The notes beneath the pieces are model-generated. The model had not been told where the DNA came from and did no database searches. It saw only the letters and a list, made by a program, of their open reading frames with translations. From Acanthacorydalis orientalis (Eukaryota > Arthropoda > Insecta > Megaloptera > Corydalidae): a DNA stretch of 64,000 nucleotides. A program made the translations under genes and the position numbers. The stretch lies in contig CM068320.1 of the NCBI GenBank assembly GCA_034766995.1, positions 4,902,501 through 4,966,500 of the forward strand, in the 5' to 3' direction. Shown here piece after piece: positions 37,929 through 48,689 of this stretch. Position 1 is the first letter of the stretch. The number at the start of each line of letters is the position of its first letter.

Positions 37929-38430
37929 TTATCCGGTGGTATAAAATTCTAGAATTCGGGAGTTGATAATATCTCGAAATGCACTTTCAGCAACAGCTTG
38001 GTTGTTTAAGAACTTATCCTTTATGAAGTTGTCGAAATACATAAACAAGTAATAATCTGTTGACGAGATGTCTGGTGAGAATGGTGGATGGAATGATATT
38101 TCATAGCTCAATTCATTCAACTTTTGAAGGATCAATCGTCCGACGTGTGGTCGTGCATTGTCGTGCAGCAGGATTGGACCTTTTAGATTGACCAGTGCGG
38201 GTTCATCTGTAATGGTTTCACCAGAATTCAAAAATTGTAGTGGATTACATCGAAGGCAAACCTTCTTCGTCTTCAATGCTCTCGTTCACAGCATGAATTT
38301 TTGAAACCACCATTGTACAGTACGTTCCTTAAAAGTATCCACAACAAAAGCATCGTTTAGTTTACGAGCAGTTTCTATTTCTTTACCATCCGTTTTGCGC
38401 TCATACAAAAAATTGCTCTTATTTGCTACT
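37929..38430 (-). pseudogene. Mariner transposase with central deletion
   Basis: The minus strand starts with an HTH relic, RTVQWWFQKF, goes to IEDEEG, and is then fused to NPLQFLNSGETITDEPALVN. The second and third catalytic motifs are intact: LLHDNARPH and PPFSPDISSTDYYLF, with 34 residues between. The tail reads NNQAVAESAFRDIINSRILE and FYTTG. The first catalytic Asp region (TCDEKW in relatives) is absent, and a second small deletion removes the stretch after GETIT. It cannot be active, but its C-terminus is unusually free of stops for this window (38276-37929). Confidence 0.88.
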
Positions 38431-38556
38431 TTCCCATCCTTAATTAAATAGCCGAATTTGAAGAAAAATTAATAATAAAACCGAAGTGGATGTTACCAGA
38501 ATATAGACCAAAAAATGCACTTTGAAATTTTTAAAAATTTTATTTTTTAACATTTT

Positions 38557-38638
38557 TTAATTTTTCAGTGAAATTGTCATTTCATCATGTTAATATAATT
38601 ATTAACATGATGAAATGACAATTTCACTGAAAAATTAA
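38557..38638. repeat. Perfect palindrome with 38-bp arms
   Basis: 38557-38594 and 38601-38638 are exact reverse complements with a 6-bp spacer (ATAATT). The right arm is the normal mariner 5' region, containing CATGATGAAATGACAATTTC. The left arm is an inverted copy not found in sister elements. Confidence 0.95.
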
Positions 38639-38688
38639 GGCTGGAATTCAAAAAATCAAAAACCGCAATTATTTCCCTACCAACATAA

Positions 38689-39486
38689 TAATAAGTTGGG
38701 AAAAGTGTATGTTTTAGAAATTATTTTTGAATTTCTTCTGTCATCATTTTTTACGTGTATATTATTATTGATAAATGGTATATTTGCTATACAAAAATGA
38801 ATATTGCAATTTTTGAAAAATATATATAGTATTTATATTTGATTAATTACAAATTAATGTATAATTTATGTAATTTTTATGTAGTGCTGAGCGTATAAAA
38901 CTTCTACTTTTTTGTAGTTGTTTGTATGCTCCTAAAGGATAAACTATATTTTTGATAAAATATTGTTATTTTTTAATTGGTCAAAGAAAAGATATCTGAA
39001 TTGCATCGAGTTATTTGCATTTAATTAATTTTTATTAACTAATTTCAAGCAAGATAATAATTGTAATAATTTGCATTCAAGTAATAAATTTCTCAAATAA
39101 ATACAAAAAATAAATACATCAATGAAAACAAACTCTTTTAGAAAGCAAATTAAACTGAATTAAATTATTGCAATTATGTAATTTATTAAATACAGGTAAA
39201 ATATTCTATATTTAAAAATCATACATTTAATTTTTTACATTTTTCTTCCTATCATTTATGGCGTTTCCATTTTTTTAAATATATTATTATTCTTTATGGA
39301 TTATAACGAATCCATAAGAAGTATGTTATAGTGAATATTTAATGTGTAAAAACAGATGTCAAATCTAAAAAAGAGGAAATTCGTATTTAAATTAGAATTG
39401 CGTGATAGGTAAGCTACTTTCTATAGTTAAGAATGCAAGAAATTTTTCAGCGTTCATTACCACTTTTTGGTATTTCATTATTTATA
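38689..39486. other. A+T-rich spacer, no gene recognised
   Basis: Nothing recognisable is seen. Confidence 0.5.
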
Positions 39487-39712
39487 TAGAGTGATTCAAT
39501 TTAGGCTTTCACATGGAAGTATTAAAAGAGAGCGCAGAGGTTAAGAAAAATCATGCTATTTTTTATTTAGTAATTTAGTTAAATTCAATAGTAAAATATA
39601 ATTAAACTAAATTACTTAATGGGACATAACATTAATTTTTGCGTTTTATTTTTTTTTTTACTTTTTGCGTTTTTAAATTCCTTTATGTGGACGCCTAAGT
39701 TGAATCACCCTA
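39487..39712. mobile_element. MITE family Q, copy A (226 bp)
   Basis: The left end TAGAGTGATTCAATTTAGGC and the reverse complement of the right end TAGGGTGATTCAACTTAGGC form long inverted repeats that continue as TTCACATGGAAGTATTAAA / GTCCACATAAAGGAATTTAAA. Terminal TA suggests the TA target of the Tc1/mariner superfamily. No coding region. Copies B and C lie at 48153 and 52567. Confidence 0.85.
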
Positions 39713-39736
39713 CCCGTTTTAGATATAATAAAATAT

Positions 39737-39749
39737 CTCTATCTATCTA

Positions 39750-39787
<38 letters not shown>

Positions 39788-39817
39788 CATATTATATATA
39801 TATATATATATATATAC
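39737..39817. repeat. (CTAT)n(TA)n compound microsatellite
   Basis: CTATCTATCTAT passes into TA repeats with one ACATACATATTATA interruption. Confidence 0.97.
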
Positions 39818-39840
39818 ATTTATTGTTCGCGCTTTTTCTG

Positions 39841-40181
39841 TGGTCCGATTCGGCGGACCAAAAGTGTACGCAAATGAAAAAGATGTACAGAAGTTTAACC
39901 AAAATCACTTTATTAGGCCATACTGCATGTGATGTTAACAATTAAAACAAGGAATAAAAGATGGATGCTCCGTCTTCTGCGCGGTTCGGTGAGTATTGTT
40001 TTTTGATGGACTCATTCATTGGCGGGAGTCTTAGCTCTCGTTCCTAGATGCACCGCAAGTCCGATCAGTTCACCTTCCTTTTGTGGGAAGGAAGGTAGGG
40101 GTGTACACGGCCTAGCCGTACCGGGATGGGAAGGACCAGTATTAAAGTTACTGGCCATTCGGGATTCTCAGAATCCCGAAT
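39841..40181. other. GC-richer island with consecutive perfect hairpins
   Basis: Exact inverted repeats are TGGTCCG-attcgg-CGGACCA (39841-39860), ACCTTCCTT-ttgtggg-AAGGAAGGT (40072-40096), ACGGC-cta-GCCGT (40107-40119), CCAGTA-ttaaagt-TACTGG (40136-40154) and ATTCGGGATTC-tca-GAATCCCGAAT (40157-40181). The G+C level is far above the flanks. A frame over 40019-40273 has no family resemblance. This could be an LTR or non-autonomous repeat, or a structured non-coding RNA. I cannot identify it. Confidence 0.6.
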
Positions 40182-41025
40182 ATTCATGTTTTATTATATA
40201 TACATATTCATGTGTTAATTTCTGTGCCATATATAAAAAAATGTGTCTATTTGCAAAAACGTTTCTTTTATAGAAGATACCATTTAAATTTAAAAATTAT
40301 AATTAAAACCGTATTCATACTTTTTTACATTGAGTGAGTAATACTTCATTGACGAATATGGGAAAGAAAATAATTGGAGATTGATTTTTTTTGGAAAATA
40401 AAAATGATCTACTCTCGCTTCTCGATTCAGAAGAGGGTTTTCATGAAAAAAGGAATGTGAACGGGCTGTGTCTTTTTAATAAAAAAAATATTTATGTTGC
40501 TTAAAATAATTTTTATATTTATTAGTAATGTTTGTTTTATTAAGACATGACGTTTTTTAATACAAGTAAAACAAGTCGACGTGCAGATATCATTGAGAAA
40601 ATGTGTTTCACGTATCGGGGCAACAACAAACGTGGCAGAACTTCCACGGAAGTTGAAAATTGAGTTTAGTTCACACATACATAAGAGAATTATATGAATA
40701 GAGACCATTGAAAAAAGTCACTTTCGAAACTTTAGGGATATATCATGTATATTGTACGCGATAATAATATTTGTCATCAAATAAAAAAAGATAGATTGTT
40801 ACTTGATAACCAAAACTATATTGATTTATATATGAAACGGACAAAATTTTGATAATTAATATGATAGAATCCATTAATTCTAAAATGAAATATTCGTTTA
40901 AATTATGACAAAAACGGATAAAATTATTAAATAACGGATTTAAAACTAAAATGAAAATTATAGTTTAAAAATACTTTTGAATTATTTATATAAAATATTC
41001 TGCAAAACACATGTTAACATTAACT

Positions 41026-41057
<32 letters not shown>

Positions 41058-41065
41058 TTAATGTT

Positions 41066-41123
<58 letters not shown>

Positions 41124-42694
41124 CAATACTTATTTTTTAACCAGTTAGATGGCAAGTATTTTTAGAGTATGTAATATAGTCAGTCTCTAGTCGATAACAG
41201 AATAGTTATATCAATGCTATGCATTATTTTAAACTTTCAACAAAATTCAGAACTAATTGTGCAATTCAAAATAAATTTCAGCGTCACATGTTTAAATTTT
41301 GTTATTTAAATTATATCCATAGCGATTGTTGAACAATGAAGTAAACTTTTAGTATTCGTAGAATATAGTGTTGGAAATGTAAATTTTGAAAATAAATTTG
41401 AAATGACAGTAATATAGATACACGAAATAATAGATTTAATGATAAATTCAAGAGAAAGTAATATATATTTGGAAAGTGATTGTTGTGCTTATAATCTAAA
41501 AATTGATTAAATACGATTATAAGCCGAAATTCGGAATTCAAAAAACATATATTGCATATATTATATATTACATATTGGGAAAAATTTCAGTTCGAATTTT
41601 TTTTTTTAATTGCATTTATTTTATGTTAATTTTTACTTATACCGCAGATTAATAAATAAATACTTTTCAAGGTTATTATTGATTTCGCAACTTTTAATAA
41701 AATCAAAGAAATATATAGCTTTTTAGTTTTGGTAGTTGCTTACTAGCATTTTGCTTGTGATAACTGGGTCAAGCAGGTGGCATAACCTCACAAAAAAGTA
41801 GAAAATACGATGGCGTCTGAAAAGGAGTGTATTAGGCTTTGGATACTCAATACCTTCACCCTTATATTCCTTACGCATATAAAAGTGTTTTTCCACATTT
41901 TTTTTTAGTTTAACGTTTTTAGAATTGAAGCATCGTCATCAAAGTGCACACGAGTAACAATTAAAATGTTCAATATTCAATTATTGTACACTTTTCATTA
42001 GAAACATGGGAGTGAAAATTGTGGATTGTTGGGAATGAAAACTCATTTACCAAAATATATGAAAATGGTTTTGAAACATATTTAAAAATTAATTTTATTA
42101 TAATAAACGATAATATTATACTTCAATTAAAAATAATATATTTCAGTATCTAAGTCATCTAAGATTAGAACAATTTGTTAAGATTTAATATTTGTAAATG
42201 AGTTAATGAAAAGTTTTAGTAATTATTAATTATATTACGTGTCCATTAAAAAAAATCATAACCTTCAAACAAAAAAATATGAAAATAAAATCTGGGTTTT
42301 TGAAAATCATAGAAATGTGCTAGCTTTTATAAAACATAAATGTGAATTAAAAGACCGAGCGTTAATTATACGGTTTTGTACTTGGTATTGATATTTATGT
42401 AGAGAGTAGTAATAAAAAAATGAAAAATAATGCATGTCACTAATGGAGAAACATCCTTTTATGAATATTGAAAAGAAACTAAGTTGATATTTCGGAAAAA
42501 ATGAAAAATACATTATATGACATATAAAAATGTGAAACATTATTCGTTTATCACACACATTAATTTATCTCTTATGTAAAAATTGTGCAATTTAGAATAT
42601 TACTAGGCGGGAGCAATATTTTTATTTCTAGATAAAGATTTTTAATTATATTTATTGGCTGTCAAATTCTACAAAATTATCTTCTAATTTTCAT

Positions 42695-42699
<5 letters not shown>
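40182..42699. other. A+T-rich spacer, no gene recognised
   Basis: Only simple repeats are identified (see 41011-41119). Confidence 0.5.
41011..41119. repeat. Palindrome around (TA)n, followed by (TA)n
   Basis: ATGTTAACATTAACTT (41011-41026) and AAGTTAATGTTAACAT (41055-41070) are exact reverse complements separated by a TA tract. A second TA tract follows to 41119. Confidence 0.93.
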
Positions 42700-42753
<54 letters not shown>

Positions 42754-42763
42754 GTATATATAT
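42700..42763. repeat. (TA)n(TATG)n microsatellite
   Basis: TA tract passing into GTATGTATGTATGTATATATA and ending at the left terminus of a mariner. Confidence 0.96.
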
Positions 42764-42919
42764 GAGGGTTGTTTGATAAGTATGTTAAAAAAGTAAGTCA
42801 AACACTGTTCTTCGGAAAAAAAACGATTTTATTTCTTAATGGGTATACACTTGGTTCAGCGAGTCTGCAAAATAAGCAATAACGGTGACGATGATATCTT
42901 CATTCGACGAGAATTTCTT

Positions 42920-43150
42920 CCTATCGAACTAAATTTTCAAGTTTGGTAAGAGGAAGAAGTCGCATGGGGCCAAGTCTGGAGGATGGGGTAGATGGGGGAA
43001 TCAATTCGAAGTCTAATTTGTGCAATTTTGCCATTGCTACCGTCGATGTGTATGACGGCGCGTTGTCTTGGTGAAAGAATATTTTTTTGTGCGCAAACCT
43101 TGGCCATTTTTGCTTCAGGTCTTTGCTCAAACGGTTCAATAATGTTGCAT
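42920..43150 (-). pseudogene. Mariner transposase, C-terminal part
   Basis: The minus strand reads HATLLNRLSKDLKQKWPRFA, then KKIFFHQDNAPSYTS with an intact second catalytic Asp. The third motif region is scrambled: LIPPSTPSSRLGPMRLLPLT where relatives have 'P.PPYSPDLAPSDFFLFP', implying small indels that shift the frame. KLENLVR follows. A better preserved copy of this end, FFLFPNLKIWLDGKKFSLN, lies at 59.2 kb. Confidence 0.82.
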
Positions 43151-44316
43151 GTTGGGTGTGTTGTTCGAGCACCGCTCGTTGGGGTGCACCTGTGTCGCGC
43201 CGAGCATACGGCGCACGGAATATTTATCCGCTCGTCGTGGCGGCGATTTATCTGACTTCAAAAGATAATCGAAAGATTCCTGATTTTGTGTATATGGAGA
43301 TTGAGGCTAAACTGATCGCGGATGTGGTAACGTTACAGCCCAAAGCAGCGAGACGTTGTATCATTTCCACCGATCAGTTAATGTCTGGTATCGTCACGGG
43401 TCCGTAGAGCCGTGAGGAGCGTTCGCCATACAGGTCGAATCATCAGATAGAAGAGAGAGTACTAAAATCGTAGGCTGTGGGAAAGTTATTGTCCCCAGTA
43501 ACAAGAGTCTGTATCGTCTCCTCCTAGTCAAGTAAGCTTGGGTGCCATCGCGGGTCCATAGGCTCTATGGACCCGCTCTATGGACGCACCTTACGGCTCG
43601 TAAGGAGCGTCTGTAATACAGACAGGACTACCAGAAATAGAGAGCGAGCACTTAGTGGCTGTGGAAACGTTATTGCCCACAGCAACGAAGCGTTGCATCG
43701 CCTTTAGCGAGTGTTAAGAACCTGGTGCCGTTACTGATCCGTAGAGTAGTGCAGAACGTTCGCCATACAAGGCGAATCACCAGAAATAATTAAAACTACA
43801 TGTGTTACTTTAAATTATAATTATAATATTTAACACTTCGAGACAGACAGACAGCGAAGAGATCTTTATTAAATTATGCTGACTGATTTATGTCGTTTTT
43901 TTTACAGTTTTTGGTTTTTGTGTGATATTGTTTATTATTTTCAGTAATACTGTTGTATTTGTCGAACCTTTGGATTCGTTCCCCTTGATCTAAACTTTGT
44001 ACTATTTTAATTAGCATATCTCTGTATGTGTGTCATATCTTGACTTTGACTGGTAGGAAAATTTTCAAAAAACCTGATTTATGCTGCTAATTTTCTTAGT
44101 TTATATACTCACGAGAAAAGCGGACCTAAGCGAAGGAGCCCTATGAGCGTGTATCACGGCTCATCGAAGTGTGTGTTTGTCATTTATTATTTTTTTGACT
44201 TATGTACAATAATTAATTTTCAATAATCAGAACAATAACAAAAGAAACAATACATAATTTACAATAATTATCAAGTAGAGCGTGATAATTTATACAAATT
44301 TGTAGGTTAGAGTCAC
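43151..44316. mobile_element. Unclassified insertion within a mariner
   Basis: The mariner sequence breaks after TGTTGCAT (43143-43150) and resumes at CGTCGCAT (44319-44326). These are 6/8 identical and may be a diverged 8-9-bp target duplication. The inserted DNA is GC-rich in its first ~650 bp and ordinary A+T-rich in the rest. It has no recognisable transposase and no obvious terminal inverted repeats. The superfamily is unknown; 8-9-bp duplications occur with hAT, MULE and P-type elements. Confidence 0.6.
43320..43795. repeat. GC-rich ~155-185-bp tandem repeat, 3 units, hairpin-forming
   Basis: Unit landmarks are GTAACGTTACAGCCC (43328), GAAAGTTATTGTCCC (43482) and GAAACGTTATTGCCC (43666), each followed after ~60 bp by CGGGTCC(A/G)TAG or GATCCGTAG and then GAGCGT. 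Hairpins include GCGGGTCCATAG-gct-CTATGGACCCGC (43550-43576), CCTTACG-gct-CGTAAGG (43589-43605), GTCTGT-aat-ACAGAC (43609-43623) and TTCGCC-atacaa-GGCGAA (about 43762-43779). Confidence 0.8.
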
Positions 44317-44600
44317 TACGTCGCATATTAAGCTATTGTTATCGTTTTTTCCTTCGTTAAGTAATCTATCGGGATGATTCTTTGTGAATCCAAAAAAACA
44401 GTGGCCATCGCCTTCTTCGGTTTACTTTGACCAGTCGTGCACTATTTTGATTGCTGCTTCGACTCAGGTGTGTAGTGATGGATTCATGTTTCATCCACGA
44501 TGACGAATCGATGCAAATGGCTTACTCATTTTTTCCATTTTTGTGGCAACTTCTACAATGATTGCTTTAAAAATCTATAGAATGTAAACAACTCTTCGCT
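44317..44600 (-). pseudogene. Mariner transposase, middle part
   Basis: In minus-strand order: NMNPSLHT, stop, VEAAIKIVHDWSK (equivalent to 'HHYTPE.K.QS..W'), a GDGHC segment, then VFLDSQRIIPIDYLTKEKTI and a following YAT, which continues directly into HATLLNRL across the insertion. The DNA-binding half to the right is not readable. Confidence 0.65.
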
Positions 44601-44715
44601 TCTGGCTGAAATTTCGCCTGTTATAATTTGAAAAGTGACACTTGATATCCGTGACGTTACCAAATGAATGGTGGCGCCATATCATGGAAATTTACCAAAC
44701 TTATCAAACAAATCA

Positions 44716-44741
44716 ATATATATATATATATATATATATAT
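44716..44741. repeat. (TA)n microsatellite
   Basis: Short TA tract at the right edge of the mariner. Confidence 0.95.
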
Positions 44742-45165
44742 TTATTATATCTATGATTTGATTACTAAAATTTAATTTTTTAATAAAAATATGATTTATA
44801 ATGTATTATAGACAAACATGATTATGTACAAATATTTTGTATTCTGTATATAATATAAAAGAATAAATATGCAATTTCGGAATGAATGAAAAAAATTATT
44901 AGTAAATAAGCTTTTGAATATATATGTTGGAATACGTGTTTGACTTTTATTTTAATCCAATAAACATATCAATTTTGTTAGCAATTTTGATATGAGTAAA
45001 TTGTCATTTTAATTATTGTTAGATGGAAGTCATTTAATATTTTTTTTATTTTTATAGATACTTTTTTGATGAGAGATTTAAATTAAAATTTAAAATTTTT
45101 AATGAGTGCCTTCAATAGATATTGGACACAGAATTGGTATATTATATACATATATAAATTATTGC

Positions 45166-45212
<47 letters not shown>

Positions 45213-46718
45213 AACATATCCGCACAAATATAAACGTAGATACATATATGCGATCATGTAGATTCACTGTACGAAAAATTAAACAAAACAAGTTGATGTT
45301 TAAATGTAAATATACACATCTTATAAATAAAAATGTGTTTACGTTATCTGACCTATTTTTAAAATTTGTATGTGAAGGAATGTTGGTGTTTAATCAAGCA
45401 GTCAATTTCTTTTTCTGTTATGTTTAGTTCACGGTTGTGAGCTTTTACGTTACTAGTACGGTTGTAAATATTTCATCTTGTCTGTAGAAAATATCCACCT
45501 GCCATTACTGTAAAGAGCACGAAACATTCAGAGTACTTAACAGATGCAAATTTCTAGTCACTATTAACAGTTTATGTGTATAACTGTTATAACGTTTTCA
45601 GATAAATTTTGTTTATTTCTTTCAGATTGTTAACAAGGTTTTTTTTTTTTTTGTTTACATTACACATTTTTATTTATTGTTTACTCCTTTATCTTTAGAT
45701 CATTATAGATACATATACATCCATATAAGCATGTTATGATTATTAATCACTGATGATCCACAGGTAGAAAGAGATCTTTTCCAAAATTTAATGACCTGAG
45801 GTATTGTTTTTCTTTTCCAGTTCAAAATTTATGATGAGATCTAATATTTTTCTCCTTAAAAACTGAGAATTGCCTTATAGTATAAATACATGTATTCTAC
45901 GAACAGAATAAGAATAATGTGAGTTTATTAAAAAAATTGTGTACCATTATAGAGATATGAATTACAAACCAAATAAATTTGACTTGTTTTAATATTAGTG
46001 ACTATGATTGCGAAAATATGGTAAATGGCAACATTAAAAATAGTTGATTATGAAACGGTTATACATTTATATTTTGTATTGAAAATATATTTTTTTCTAT
46101 AAGATGTGAAGTTACTCTTTATATTTCATACTAATTATGTATTTTGTTATTTAGTTCATTTTTTATAAATTTTATAGGAGTTATCACAGTGAATTTTCAG
46201 ATTTCCTGTATATATTCAAGTATGAAGACCACAATAGGCAAACGCCATGTGGTTTGAAAGCTGGACTTAAATAATTGTTCTTGAAAAATTAAAATTTTCA
46301 AATTAACAATTTAATAGTTAACAAAAAAAGACTCACTATATTTATTGTTTGTATGAGAAGTAAAATAAAATTATGTAACAAAACTGTTTCTACTGAAAGA
46401 TTAATATAATTGTTATGTACAAAATTAGCTAAGATTATCTAGAAAATTGAACTGGTTAGAGAAGAGCACAATTAGTATTTAAGATGTCTCGATAGTTTTC
46501 TTTTCTCGAGAAAAGAAAAAAATATCTTTCATTTCTTGAGAAATCTTGAGAGTTCTCATATAATATATAAAAAGCATTTGTCGGATTAAATTCTGTTTAA
46601 AAGGTTATATAACAATGAAATATCACTCTTTAATATCGAAGTCATATATTTTATTTATTATTTTAACACAAAATACAATATGTAGATAAAAAAGATTACA
46701 AAATAAAATGTAATGCGT
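44742..46718. other. A+T-rich spacer, no gene recognised
   Basis: It contains (TA)n at 45169-45210. No transposon or gene is recognised. Confidence 0.5.
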
Positions 46719-47460
46719 TTATTGTTCAATTTTGAAATAATTTTTCAAAAAATATAACGCATCCAAAGTAGTATTGTACAATCGATTTCTCTTCTTCGTA
46801 ACAAAATCGTTAGCAATAGAAAAATTGATTTCATTTTGTGTAGACTTAGGCTTTTTTGTGGACAGAGCACTTTTTAGTAGTTCCAAATTTGTTGTTCTTA
46901 TACCTGTTTTTTGAAATATATGAAATTCTTGTTTAATAGTCTGATATTTATCAATAATACCAGGTTTCACTTCTTTCACACTTTCTGTTATAGATACATT
47001 TAATTGTTTTTGAAGAGTCAATTCTTCATTTCCATTGATAGGAACTTCATGAACATTTTCTTCGTCAGTATCAAACTATTAACGACTAGCAAATAATATA
47101 TTTAACATTTCTTTAGCAATTTTATTGATTTCATTTTTCGAGACTAGTATGAAAACTGTATTTATTTCTTCACGAGCGGGATTTTGTAAAATTTTATAAA
47201 GACATGATATAATTTTTTCTTCTTTTACTTATTTCTTCTTTAATTGCAATAAGAAGCTCATTACTGAATTCATTATTAACCTTTTCTAATTTCGAAGACA
47301 AAAATTTTAAGGCTCTTATTGCAGACAACAATGTAGAATCTTCTTGGTTTAGACACTCAACGGTTATTCGAACAGGCTCTAATATAGTTAATAATATTTT
47401 AGCCATATTCACGTAATATTCCCTCCACATGGTATCCATATTCAGTTCAGTCAATGTCAT
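46719..47460 (-). pseudogene. hAT transposase C-terminal relic
   Basis: The minus strand reads LNMDTMWREYYVNMAKILLT, ILEPVRITVECLNQEDSTLL, SAIRALKFLSSKLEKV, a broken joint near 47190, then VSKNEINKIAKEMLNILF, stops, and TLQKQLNVSITESVKE. The end is NEINFSIANDFVTKKRNRLY followed by LDALYFLKNYFKIEQ, stop at 46719. The last segment matches the C-terminal dimerisation region of BED/Ac-type hAT transposases, where 'FS.AG.F.TK.RNRL....LDAL.FL..YF' closes the protein. The zinc finger and catalytic core are absent. It is a lineage distinct from the TTF-type hAT at 19-21 kb. Confidence 0.7.
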
Positions 47461-48152
47461 TTTTACAGGATTTTAAATTTTCCAGGTATTGCAATAAAAA
47501 CAGTAAACTTGTAACATTACAAACTGTTGATACAAACATGAATAATTTCAATATTGTTTCCTAAGAAATAAATTTTTCAAAAAATGAGAAAAACAAATTA
47601 TAATTTTTTCGAGAAGAAATACTATTGTGGTTTATTATTGTGCTGCACAATAATAAACCAGTGTTAACATTTTTAAAAATATTGTTGATTCTAGCACAAA
47701 AGATAGCGTGGTTGAATTATTCAATTCGAAAAAAGCCAAAGGATCCAATAAATAAAACTACCAAAAGAAGTCGGTTGGTGGAAATACAAAATATTGACGA
47801 ATTCGATAAATTCTTGGTCAATTATTTATGTGCAATTGAGAATTAAAAATTAAATTAAGGAATTATTTTTTTACTAAAATTTTATTTATAATAGTCAATT
47901 TTATATTATAATCTACATTTAAAACTGATTTTATATATGAAAGTAATATTTACCAGTTATAAAATCGATAGCAAAATTATTTAAATCTTTACTATAAAAA
48001 TCTGTTATTAATGAAGACTTAAGTTATCTTAACTTAAATTAAGAAATCTTTCTATTATATATTTTTTCACTAAACTGATTTTATTAAACTATTTTAATGA
48101 AACAATGAGACTCATACCGATAATTAGTATATATATATAATGTATACATAAA
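47461..48152. other. Spacer, possible weak hAT remnant
   Basis: A plus-strand frame at 47625-47846 (with RKKPKDPINKTTKRSRLVEI) has no recognised family. Nothing else is seen. Confidence 0.4.
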
Positions 48153-48333
48153 TAGGTTAATTCAATTTAGGCTTCCACATCAAAATATTAAAAAAATCTC
48201 AAAAATTTAAAAAAACGTTATTTTTTATTTAGTATTTTAGTTAATTTCGGTAATAAAGTACAATTGATGTTTAATTTTTAATTTTTACGATTTTTTAATA
48301 CTTTCCTGTGGAAGCCAAAATTGAATCATCCTA
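48153..48333. mobile_element. MITE family Q, copy B (181 bp)
   Basis: The left end TAGGTTAATTCAATTTAGGC and the reverse complement of the right end TAGGATGATTCAATTTTGGC continue as TTCCACATCAAAATATTAAA / TTCCACAGGAAAGTATTAAA. The terminal repeats reach about 60 bp, so the element is mostly one hairpin. TA repeats lie on both sides. Confidence 0.88.
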
Positions 48334-48337
48334 TATG

Positions 48338-48371
<34 letters not shown>

Positions 48372-48405
48372 CATATTTATATATATATAGATATATATAT
48401 ATATT
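48332..48405. repeat. (TA)n microsatellite with interruptions
   Basis: TA tract interrupted by GTAT, ACATAT and TAGATA steps, starting at the MITE end. Confidence 0.95.
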
Positions 48406-48689
48406 CATAAAAAAATATTCATTCATTTACTGATTAGGATTTTAAAAACCCATATCATAAAATAAACTATAAACCGCGACTCAGCTGGTTGTTATCCGAT
48501 TAGTGAACGGATTTGAAAAAAATGTTTCAGTTGCAGACAAACTAATTCTATGTGTATTAACATCAAATGTTCAATGAAGAATAATAAAGTTGTACGTCAA
48601 AGTGTAGTCGAAGCACCGAACACTTCCATCAGAAACAGACCACACTGATGTGAATTCTTTATTACGCTACAGGGAATATTTTGAAGGAA

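Larger units (their letters stand above)
37793..38688 (-). mobile_element. Internally deleted mariner (~0.9 kb), family M
   Basis: TA duplications lie at about 37791 and 38689. The right end, reverse complemented, is TTATGTTGGTAGGGAAATAA. The left end TTTTACGTAGTAGAAAATAA is eroded. Unlike the ~550-bp copies, this one retains the catalytic C-terminal half. The deletion removes the linker and first catalytic motif. A long palindrome has arisen in its 5' untranslated region. Confidence 0.82.
42764..44716 (-). mobile_element. Mariner split by a ~1.17-kb insertion
   Basis: The left end GAGGGTTGTTTGATAAGTAT and the reverse complement of the right end TTGATTTGTTTGATAAGTTT are inverted repeats, and (TA)n lies outside both. 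The 3' third (42764-43150) and the 5' part (about 44317-44716) are both in minus orientation and join in register at the codons for Tyr-Ala-Thr, showing one element interrupted after insertion. Confidence 0.85.

Noticed and set aside
40136..40181. Helitron 3' end or bacterial-type terminator
   Set aside because: The hairpin is not followed by CTRR or a T-run, and no Rep/helicase or 5' TC end was found.
40019..40273. 84-codon frame over the hairpin island
   Set aside because: It follows the hairpins and ends in A+T-rich spacer. No family resemblance is seen, so the hairpin structure seems the more meaningful signal.
43087..43407. 106- and 87-codon plus-strand frames
   Set aside because: They cross the junction between antisense mariner sequence and the unclassified insertion, so they cannot be a natural gene.
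47625..47846. Plus-strand 73-codon frame as part of the hAT gene
   Set aside because: It is on the opposite strand to the hAT relic and matches no hAT block I know.
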